A stretch of DNA of 64,000 nt, taken from positions 78,439,502 through 78,503,501 of the forward strand of contig NC_084831.1 in the NCBI RefSeq assembly GCF_033115175.1, written 5' to 3'. The notes beneath the pieces were generated by a model. That model saw nothing but the letters and a program-made list of their open reading frames with translations. It was not told the origin of the DNA and searched no databases. The stretch's first letter is position 1. The number at the start of each line of letters is the position of its first letter. Origin of the DNA: Lepus europaeus. Taxonomy: Eukaryota > Chordata > Mammalia > Lagomorpha > Leporidae. Below are positions 56,093 to 64,000 of this stretch, in pieces. Both the position numbers and the translations under genes were made by a program.

Positions 56093-56780
56093 AATGTGTC
56101 GTGTGAAGATCTTTTCTGGTCATGTCTATGAGGAGTTCTAATTGCTTCTTGTACTTGGATGTTCCTTTCTGTCCCCAAATTGGGGAAATTTTCTGTTATT
56201 ATTTCATTTAAAAGGCCTTTAATTCTTTCACTCTTTCCAGGCCATCAGGGGACTCCTAAAACCAATATGTTGGGTGGTCTGATAGTATCCTGTAGATTCC
56301 CAACAGTGCTTTTAGTTTCCTAATTTCTTCTTGTGTTTGTTTGACTGCATAATTTCTTGTGCTTTGTCTTCTAAGTTGGATATTCTTTCTTCTGCTTCAC
56401 CAATTCTGTTGTTAAGGCTTTTCCACTGCATTTTTAAATTTATGCTATTGGAATTTCTTCATTTCTAAGATTTCATTTTGATTTCTCTTAAGATCTCAAT
56501 TTTGTGGGTGAAATTTTCTTTCATTTCATGTATGGATTTCATTAGTTCGTGCATTTGCTTCTGGTTACTTCTAAGTAATACTATAATCAGTTTTTTGAAT
56601 TCTGTTTCTGCATTTCTTCAGTCTCATCATTTTCACAATCTAGTATTGAAGTGTTGTGTTCTTTTTCAGGTGTCATGTTGTCTTATTCTTGTTTTTTGAG
56701 CTGGTGGAGATACTCATTGGTTTCCTCTTTGCTTTTTCACTGTGGTGGCTTTTATCTTTGACTATAGTAGTAGGGTTATT
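56093..56780 (-). mobile_element. L1-derived block, antisense (tentative)
   Basis: T-rich text such as GGGAAATTTTCTGTTATTAT and ATTCTTTCTTCTGCTTCACC resembles antisense L1 5' or ORF1-region sequence. No open frame of note. Confidence 0.4.
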
Positions 56781-57387
56781 ACTTGAAATTTACTATAAAC
56801 TACTAAGCTTTGCCTCAAACACAAATACAATATAAGGTGGCTACTCTCAAAGTAATAATTTTCTTTCTGTTTTAACTTATCCAATCTGACCTCAGCTAAT
56901 AAATTTTTCTACCTATGATGCCTAGCAACTTAGATGCTATGCTTTTTAATTAAGAGAGCTTAGAAATCTCTAAAGGCCAATGAGAACAACCTGGTCTTTC
57001 TTTACCCTCAGTCAATGGTCAATACTTTAGACACAGAAGTTAATTAGTGTTTATGAAAGTAGTAAATGCAGCATGCATTTTCTGTGTGTTCTAGTTTTTC
57101 CCCTAACTTTCCATTGGAAATTTGTCTTTGATTCCCCCGAAAATCAGAAATTCTACTAAATTACTCTCAGATCATTTAATAGCAGTATTTGAAAAGAACT
57201 GAATGCATATTTACTTTGACTATTTTGAGGGATAATTGTGTTAAGCCAAAACCTTTATACAAGCCTAATACTAGGAACCCATCCTCATCCCTGGGAAGTG
57301 TGGATATATTACAGTGCATTGGCAGAGAGGTATTAAGGTCACAGATGAAACTAAGGTTGCTAATCAACTGACACTGAAACTTGGAGA

Positions 57388-57700
57388 TGAGGGCAGGTGT
57401 TGTATTTTCGCAGATCAAGGATACCGTGTGGGACCCCTGCATCCCATTTTGGAGTGCGGGTTCTAGATCTGACTACTCTGCTTCCTATCTAGTTTTCTGT
57501 TAATGCCCCTGGGAAAGCAATGGAAGGTGGCTTAAGTATTTGGCGCCCTCCACCCGAGGAGGCTTGGATGCAGTTCTAGCTTCCTGGTTTCAGTGTAGCC
57601 CAGCCCCAGCTGTTGTGGGTATTTGGGGAGTAAATTTGCAGCTCTCTGTTGCTCTCGCTCTCTGTGTCACTTTGCCTTTCAAATAAATAAATAAAAATAG
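57388..57700 (+). mobile_element. C-SINE, diverged
   Basis: Forward copy ending TGCCTTTCAAATAAATAAAT. Confidence 0.8.
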
Positions 57701-57889
57701 GAAATGATCCTGGATTGTATGGTAGGTCTACTGTAATCACATGGGCCCCTGAAAGTAGAAGAGGGAGAAAGAAGATCAGAGCATCCTGTGTGGAAGGACT
57801 TGGACCATCCTTGCTGGCTGTGAAGATACACAAAGGGGCTCCAAGCCAAGAAATGCTAGTGGCCCCTAGAGACTGGAAAAGGCAGGGAG

Positions 57890-58220
57890 CCGGGTTGGCA
57901 CTGTGGCATAGTAGGCCTGTGGTGCCAGACCATCCTTTATGGATCCCGGTTTGTGTCCCAGCTGCTCCTCTCCATCCAGCTCTCTTCTTATGACCTGGAA
58001 AAGCAGTAGAAGATGGCCCGAGTGCTTGGGCCCCTGCACTCACATGGGAGACCCAGAGGAGACTCCTGGCTCTTGGCTTTGGATTGCGCCCAGCTCTGGC
58101 TGTTGCCGCCATTTGGGGAGTAAACCAGTGAATGGAAGACCTTTGTCTCTGTCTCTCCTTCTCTCTCTCTGTAACTCTACCTATCAAACAAATAAATAAA
58201 AATCTTAAATAAAAAAACAA
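57890..58220 (+). mobile_element. C-SINE
   Basis: Forward copy from GGGTTGGCACTGTGGCATAG to an (AAAT)n tail. Confidence 0.88.
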
Positions 58221-58865
58221 GCAGGGATCAGCTTCTTCCTTAGAGCCCCAGAAAGGAAGGAACATAACCCTGCTTGACTGCTCGATTTTAGCCCAGTGAG
58301 ACCCATGTCAGACTTCTGAACTACATAGATGGAAGATAGTAACTCTTCCTTAAAATTATTTTAAGTTACTATATTGTGACATAGCAATAGCATACTAATA
58401 CAGCTTGCATACTAGTTATTCCACAGGCCATCAGGCGAAAACCTTTTGTTCCAGCTGGACTATCATGGACTGAGATTGACAGAGAGAAAGGGAGACCAAG
58501 GAGTCATTCACTCCATGTATATCCACTGTACAACTATGGATGTTACAGCAATGGGACAGAAAACACAATATCTATCTCACAGAGTTTACAGTTCAGATTG
58601 AGACCTAGCTTCAGACGTTTCCTTTTAAACCTGCTCCTCCCATGGGATTCCTATTTCAGTAAATGATTACCCATGCTTTCAGTTCCTTACACAGACTTCA
58701 TTGAAGTCATCCTTCATCCCTTCCTTTCTCTCAGGTCCTACTTCCATATCATCAACAAGCCTAGTACTTATAAAATATGAGGGTACTTCAAAAAATTCAA
58801 GAAAAAAATATAATTAAAAAGAAGTCTTTATTTTCCTACAAAAAAAAGAAATTAATGATACAGTT

Positions 58866-59187
58866 TTTTTTTTAAGATTTTATGTATTTGCAAAGCGGAA
58901 TTACAGAGGCTAAGGTAGAGAGAAAGAGAAAGAGGTCTTCCATCCGCTGGTTCTCTCCCCATATGGCCACAGTGGCTGGAGCTGGGCCAATCCGAAGCCA
59001 GGGTCTTCTTCCAGAACTCCCATGTGGGTTCAGGGGCCCAAAGATTTGAGCCATCTTCCACTGCTTTCCCAGGCCATAGCAGAGGGCTGGATCAGAAGTG
59101 GAGCAGCCAAAACTCAAACCAGCGCCCATATGGGATGCCAGCACTGCAGGCAGTGGCTTTACCTGCTGTGCCAAAGTTTTGGCCCCA
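58866..59187 (-). mobile_element. C-SINE
   Basis: Reverse copy flanked by GATACAGTTTTT on both sides. Confidence 0.9.
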
Positions 59188-59487
59188 GATACAGTTTTTC
59201 ATAATATGCATTTTCATAAACGTTTTGAAAACTACTCATACACATGGCTTTCAAATGCTTTTACATCAAAATAAACATAATTTTATTCCATTTCCATAAA
59301 CTTTTTGAAATACCCTCATACACCAAGAATCCCATCACTTTCTCCATCCCACTCTTACCTCCCCAACCTAGGCGACCACCATCTCCCCCATGGGTTACTG
59401 AACGTTTCTTGATTGGATTCCCTGCTATAGCCTCTTCCTTAATGCAATCTTTGCTCAACACATACTGACCCTTAAAGTGTGAGTTAG

Positions 59488-59775
59488 TGAACACTTGTCC
59501 TAGAGGTTGAGAGGCCTGTATCCCAGATCAGAGTACCTTACTTAGGTTCCCAGCTCTGCTCCTGACTCCAACTGGCTCAAGTCATTGCCTTCCTGCCACC
59601 CACTTGGGACATTCGGATTTCATTCTTAGTTCCTAGAAATTGCACCCAGAGGGATGTTGAGGAATTTGAGATTTGAGGCATGAACCAGTAGATTAGAGAT
59701 ATCTCTCCCTCCCTGAACCAACCAACCTCCCTCCCTCCCTCCCTCCCTCCCTCTCTCTCTGCCTATCAAGTTAAA
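59488..59775 (+). mobile_element. C-SINE, old copy with (CCCT)n tract
   Basis: Diverged forward copy (CACTTGTCCTAGAGGTTGAG) with a perfect CCCT run at about 59728-59752. Confidence 0.65.
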
Positions 59776-59924
59776 AAAGAAAAAGTGAATCAAGCGAAGT
59801 AAAGTTACTTCTGAACTCCAAACCATCCAATAGCTCCCACCTCATTCAGAGTGAAAGATCTTTGTATGAGGCCTAGCCCCCTAGTGGTACATTATATAAT
59901 TGTTCCCAACTGTTACTTCCCTTT

Positions 59925-60370
59925 TTTGTTTTTTAACTTTTTTTAAAATTTTACTTAAGTTATACAAGTTTCATGTATTTCATAGATACAGATTTAGGAA
60001 TTAGTGACAACACTTCCCCCCCTCCCCAACCTCTCTCCCGCTCACACTCCAACCCTTCCTTCTCCTCCCTCTCTCACTCCCACTCTTAATTTTTACAAAA
60101 ATCTATTTTCAGTTTACTTAATTATTGTATAGTTAACCCTACACTAAGTAAAAGAGTTCAATAAATAGTATGAAGGAAAAGAAAAACCAAAATACTGTTC
60201 CTCAACGAAAGAGACAAGGGCTAGAAACAATCATCAAATCTCAAAATATCTGTTTCACTCCAATACATTACATTGTACTGGAAACCATTATACTTAGTGA
60301 AATAAGCCAGTTCCCCAAAGACAGATATCATATGTTTTCCCCGATCTGAGGTAATTAATAGAGTAACTGA
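59925..60370 (-). mobile_element. Lagomorph L1 3' end, 5'-truncated
   Basis: Reverse complement of the L1 3' UTR seen at 4.5-5.2 kb (AACCCTACACTAAGTAAAAG, AACAATCATCAAATCTC); the T-rich end at 59.92 kb is the poly(A) side. Confidence 0.75.
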
Positions 60371-60404
60371 GATAAGCAGTCTGAGGTGATGGAGTTGATG
60401 CTGA

Positions 60405-60560
60405 TGAAGCAATTCCATGACGTCCTCACAACGACCTTATGAGGTGGATGTTATTCTTATTCACATTAAACAAAGGAATAAACAGAGATTTGGAGAAGGC
60501 AGTCATTTGCTCAGGATAATTCAGCCGGTCAATAGTAGAATCTGTCTTTAAAACTTGCTG
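60405..60560 (-). mobile_element. MIR relic
   Basis: CCTTATGAGGTGGATGTTAT, AATAAACAGAGATTTGGAGA and CATTTGCTCAGGATAATTCA follow the reverse MIR core. Confidence 0.6.
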
Positions 60561-60782
60561 CTGACACTATTCAATTCACGCGTGACCCTCTTGGAGATGA
60601 CAAGAATTTGAGGTCATAGTGATGATCTTGACCAGTGCTCTATATCCTGTCAAAGTTGATGAACAGGTCCACAGATGTCTTTCAGAAACATTCTCTGACA
60701 GCAGAAATGGGGCTTTAGTGGTTACATGTTCACATGCTAAGACATAAGCACGATTTGAATTATGTTAATGTAAAACTCATGT

Positions 60783-60810
60783 ATATGTGTGTGTATGTGT
60801 GTGTGTGTTT
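60783..60810. repeat. (GT)n microsatellite
   Basis: TATGTGTGTGTATGTGTGTG-type run in DNAI3 intron 1. Confidence 0.85.
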
Positions 60811-61131
60811 TCCTTATGGGTCTGTCTCTCCCAGTGGGCTGTAAGCACCTGTTGGGGAGCTCAGCAAAGGCCTGGAGTGGGACCTCCAGTCTTCCATCAT
60901 GCTTCTGCAGCGGGGCCTTGGCTGAAGGCTGACACGCTGGCAGATCACCCCAGCTTGTGCATCAGCCCAGTGGAACGATGAGGTCTTCTCAGGGAGCTGC
61001 TTGTCCCAGTGAACCTTCCGTCCCAGAACACTCATTCTATTGGCAATACATATTCTTATGTTTACTAAGTGACAATGTTTACTATCTGAAACTAAACCAG
61101 AGTTTACTAATGATATTACCTCTTTACGCAG

Positions 61132-61227
61132 CCTAAGTCAGAATCATGGCTCCAAAAACTCCACGAGCAAAGAGCCCAAGTGGCAAAAAAAAGTTAAGAG
61201 GCAAACGACGCAAGCAAGTCTTACCTG
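61132..61227 (+). CDS. DNAI3: DNAI3 (WDR63) start-codon exon, coding from 61146
   Basis: DNAI3 (WDR63) is a WD-repeat intermediate chain of axonemal inner-arm dynein and has also been linked to actin/Arp2/3 control. Acceptor TCTTTACGCAG precedes 61132; ATG at 61146-61148; 27 codons plus one base; donor CCTG|GTAGGA at 61228. The peptide starts MAPKTPRAKSPSGKKKLRGK and is strongly basic, like the human start (MAPK followed by a lysine-rich SGKKRLK-like run, from memory). The WD repeats lie beyond the right edge. Location next to MCOLN3 on the opposite strand agrees with human gene order. Confidence 0.83.
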
Positions 61228-61597
61228 GTAGGATTAGTTTTCATTCAGTGGGGTTTTTTTGGACAAAAATTAGCAGGCTAAGTGATCATGGGTTTATATA
61301 TCAAATAAAATGAAATATTTTAAATAAGTTAAATATATGGGCTTTAATTTCACTTCTGATTTATTTCAATATCAAATTCCACATAATGAATGCCATAGCA
61401 CATACATTGCTAACAGATAACTGTGAGAAAGTCAGTTGTTCATATTTTCTCTACTTAATTCTTCCTGAGATAGTTTAATTCTTCGTTGCATATTTGTATT
61501 TATGTTTTGTGTGTTGAGGTTTGCTAAAATATAATATACTTAGAGATAAATACTTGATTCAAAAATGTAAGTTTGATATCATTTCATTATATTCTAG

Positions 61598-61636
61598 TTC
61601 ATGAAGAAGAGGAGCCAATAAATATGGAGAACGTGG
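61598..61636 (+). CDS. DNAI3: DNAI3 39-nt microexon
   Basis: Acceptor TATATTCTAG precedes 61598; donor GTGG|GTAAGT at 61637. The 39 nt take up the G left over from the previous exon and read VHEEEEPINMENV plus one base, matching the acidic EPVNMESMG-like segment of human DNAI3 as I recall it. The next exon (beginning around a PEIYPL-like motif) was not found before 64000. Confidence 0.83.
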
Positions 61637-61785
61637 GTAAGTGGAAGCACAATTTAAAATTTACAACTCTAGTTCTATGACATTTTAATGTACAATAAGC
61701 AAGCAAGAATACTTCAAATTGAAGTGATCAATCAAAAATACTATGGCTAAAATCACACCATGTCATTTAGAAAGGACAGATTTTA

Positions 61786-62132
61786 TTTATTTATTTATTT
61801 TTTGACAGGCAGAGTGGACAGTGAGAGAGAGAGACAGAGAGAAAGGTCTTCCTTTTTGCCGTTGGTTCACCCTCCAATGGCCGCTGCGGTTGGCGCGCTG
61901 CGGCCGGCGCACCGCGCCGATCCGATGGCAGGAGCCAGGTGCTTCTCCTGGTCTCCCATGGGGTGCAGGGCCCAAGGACTTGGGCCATCCTCCACTGCCT
62001 TCCCTGGCCACAGCAGAGAGCTGGCCTGGAAGAGGGGCAACCGGGACAGGATCGGTGCCCTGACCGGGACTAGAACCCGGTGTGCCGGCGCCGCAAGGCG
62101 GAGGATTAGCCTAGTGAGCCGCAGCGCCGGCC
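61786..62132 (-). mobile_element. C-SINE, young full-length copy
   Basis: Target duplication AGAAAGGACAGATTTTA at 61769-61785 and 62133-62149 is exact (17 bp); CpG-rich head intact. Confidence 0.96.
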
Positions 62133-62202
62133 AGAAAGGACAGATTTTAAAGAAATGATGAAAAAGAAGAGTAGAAAAGAGTATTTCTTTTGTTTTTGAA
62201 AA

Positions 62203-62512
62203 TTTATTTGTTTATTTGAAAGGCAGAGAGAGAGAGTGAGAAATCTTCCATTGGCTGATTCACTCTCCAAATGACCACAATGGCCCGGGCTGGACAAGGC
62301 TGAAGCCAAGAGCCTGGAACTCCATCCAGGTCTCCTGAGTGGTGGTACGAAGTCAAGCACTTGGGCCATTCTTCACTGCCTTCCCAGGAACATTAGCAGG
62401 GAGCTAGATTGGAAAGAGAGCAGCCAGGTCAGACCATCTCTGATACAGGATGTCAGTGTCACAGGCCAACAGCTTAACATACTTTTTCATAATGCCAGCC
62501 CAGAAGAATTTC
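62203..62512 (-). mobile_element. C-SINE, older
   Basis: Reverse copy ending TTCATAATGCCAGCCCA. Confidence 0.8.
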
Positions 62513-62842
62513 AAACTGAGAAACAGACTTGAACTAAACAGTCTCCTAAAGATCCATTGTATGATTATGGAAAAAACATTTTGTAGTGATAAATTGTTGT
62601 CAGTCTGAAATTTATTACTTTTATCAAAGTATTTTTCAAACTCTGGCTCACAGGCAATATTTATCTGTACTTTGTGTTAAGATTCCACTATTTCAGGGAA
62701 AGGGGTTGATTTTCAGGCTAATGAATTTAGAGCATCAAGCTAATATCATTCTATCTTTCAAAGGTTAAATAACCTTATTACAACAGGACTTATTTTTAGG
62801 GGGTTTTAGAGGAGGACCCTCTCTTAGGAGTTGATATCTTTT

Positions 62843-63172
62843 TAAAAAATATTTATTTTATTTATTTGAAAGTCAGAATTATAGAGAGAGAGGGAGAAAT
62901 AGAGCTCTTCCACCTGCTAGTTCACTCTCCAAATGGTTGCAAGAGCCAGGGCTGGGCCAGGCCCAAAGCCAGGAGCCAGGAGCTTCTTCTGTGTCTCCCA
63001 CATGGGTACAGGGTCCCAAGGATTTGGGGCCATCCTCTCCTACTTTCCAGGCACATTAGCAGGGAGCTGGATTGGAAGTGGAGCAGCCAGGACACAAACA
63101 GGCACCCATGGCATCCATATGTGGTGCTGGTGCTGCAGACCGCAGCTTAACATGCTACAACAGTGCCAGTAT
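62843..63172 (-). mobile_element. C-SINE
   Basis: Reverse copy; flanks GTTGATATCTT and ATTGATATCTT form a short duplication. Confidence 0.85.
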
Positions 63173-63274
63173 CAGAATTGATATCTTAGATGAAGATTTT
63201 GGTTTCTAATCATATAGGGTGGGGGAAAACTTGTGGTATTTACAGAAGGGTGAAGCCATATGATTTATATTTTT

Positions 63275-63420
63275 TAAAGAGTCACCCTGGCTGCTCTGTT
63301 GAGAACCGAAAGGGCCAGGACAGAAGTGGGAGACATTCGAAAGCTATTGCAGCCATGCAGGAGAGACATGGTGATGGGTCATGCTGGTATGGTAGAAGGG
63401 ATGGAAGTGTGGCACGTGCC
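63275..63420 (-). mobile_element. L2 relic
   Basis: GAGTCACCCTGGCTGCTCTG and AAGCTATTGCAGCCATGCAG match reversed L2 text. Confidence 0.5.
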
Positions 63421-63439
63421 AACAGCAATCAGCCCTGTT

Positions 63440-64000
63440 ATCACCCAGCATAGTGCCTGCAGCAGGGAACACTGCTCAATAAATATTGAATTAGTGAATG
63501 CCCCACTCAGAAACCTGGGTTTCATCCTTGATTTCTGACCTCCTCAATACTGCCCCACCCCTATTCAAACCACCCCAACTCCCATCAATTCTACCTCTAA
63601 ATTAGATCTCAAACCCATGTGCACCTGCTACCTTAATCCCTCCCTCATTTACATTCATCCCTAAGCCTTCTAACTGATACCATGGCTTGCACTCGGCCTC
63701 CTTCAATCCATTCCACACAGAGCAGCATGAAAGCATCTCTTTCCTGCCTAACTTCCTCATGGCCTTTCTTTGCCATTGTGAACTCCTCACAGTGGTCCTG
63801 GCTCTGCCTTCTCTGAATGTCTGCTCTTTCTCTCCCTCTGCCTATTTATAACCCATAAGTCTTGCTTAGCATAGAACATTCCAAAGATATTCCTGCCTCG
63901 GGATCTTTGCTGTTGCTGTTCCTGATGCCTGGAAAGATCTTGTAGATCTATCTCTTTATTATTGAAATCTGGACTCCAATCCCACCTCCTCAAGAGTTTC
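63440..64000 (+). mobile_element. L2 relics to window edge
   Basis: A short L2 3' end (CTCAATAAATATTGAATTAG) followed by a sense L2 segment (TAAGCCTTCTAACTGATACC, CCTGATGCCTGGAAAGATCT). Confidence 0.55.

Larger units (their letters stand above)
53341..61131 (+). other. DNAI3: DNAI3 intron 1
   Basis: Between the probable exon 1 donor and the start-codon exon. Filled by seven C-SINE copies, an L2 with a MER5A inside, an L1-derived block (56.1-56.8 kb), an L1 3' end in reverse and a MIR. A GC-rich island of about 200 bp (60.83-61.03 kb) is not explained. Confidence 0.6.
61637..64000 (+). other. DNAI3: DNAI3 intron 3 (partial)
   Basis: No further DNAI3 exon seen. Contains three minus-strand C-SINEs and L2 pieces to the window edge. 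Confidence 0.65.

Noticed and set aside
57576-58265. 229-codon minus-strand frame
   Set aside because: Made of two antisense C-SINEs and the spacer; not a gene.
1-64000. tRNA genes suggested by B-box-like GGTTCTAGTCC motifs
   Set aside because: All occur inside C-SINE heads, which derive from a tRNA; no stand-alone cloverleaf was seen.

Overview
This window is mammalian nuclear DNA, almost certainly from a lagomorph (most likely rabbit). The clearest marker is a dense population of the lagomorph-specific, tRNA-derived C-SINE: about 38 copies or fragments on both strands, with GGCCGGCGCC-type heads, CT-rich 3' parts and (AAAT)n or poly(A) tails. Rabbit-type L1 3' ends and older L1, L2, MIR and MER5A relics fill much of the rest. 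There are no bacterial, plasmid or CRISPR features, and nearly all open frames above 60 codons are chance or repeat-derived.

Three real genes are present, in the order known for the human 1p22 region: MCOLN2 (minus), MCOLN3 (minus), DNAI3/WDR63 (plus). (1) MCOLN2: only coding exon 1 lies in the window (7864-7940), inside a CpG island at about 7.46-8.64 kb; the gene runs off the left edge and the first 7.8 kb is its intron 1. (2) MCOLN3: the complete coding sequence was assembled by eye from 12 coding exons between 38211 and 15878. All exon phases close, consensus GT/AG sites flank each exon, and the sum is exactly 553 codons plus a stop. A noncoding exon 1 probably lies in a second CpG island at about 40.9-41.96 kb. 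(3) DNAI3: a GC-richer promoter at about 52.8-53.3 kb with an X-box-like RFX site and CCAAT box, a probable noncoding exon 1 ending at 53340, the start-codon exon 61132-61227 and a 39-nt microexon 61598-61636; the gene continues off the right edge.

MCOLN2 and MCOLN3 encode paralogous endolysosomal TRPML cation channels that can co-assemble. DNAI3 encodes an axonemal inner-arm dynein intermediate chain and has its own ciliary-type promoter about 11.7 kb from the MCOLN3 promoter.

The best second-look items are: two solo LTRs with intact-looking TATA and poly(A) signals in the MCOLN3 transcriptional orientation (one intronic, one upstream with a 3 x 38-bp CCAAT repeat); inverted C-SINEs flanking MCOLN3 exons 10-11; a three-level nested SINE; a 64-bp internal duplication in a SINE; a rodent-like MCOLN2 N-terminus; and an extra luminal cysteine in MCOLN3. 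I found no evidence for an undescribed gene system. Comparisons with human or mouse proteins are from memory; no search was run.
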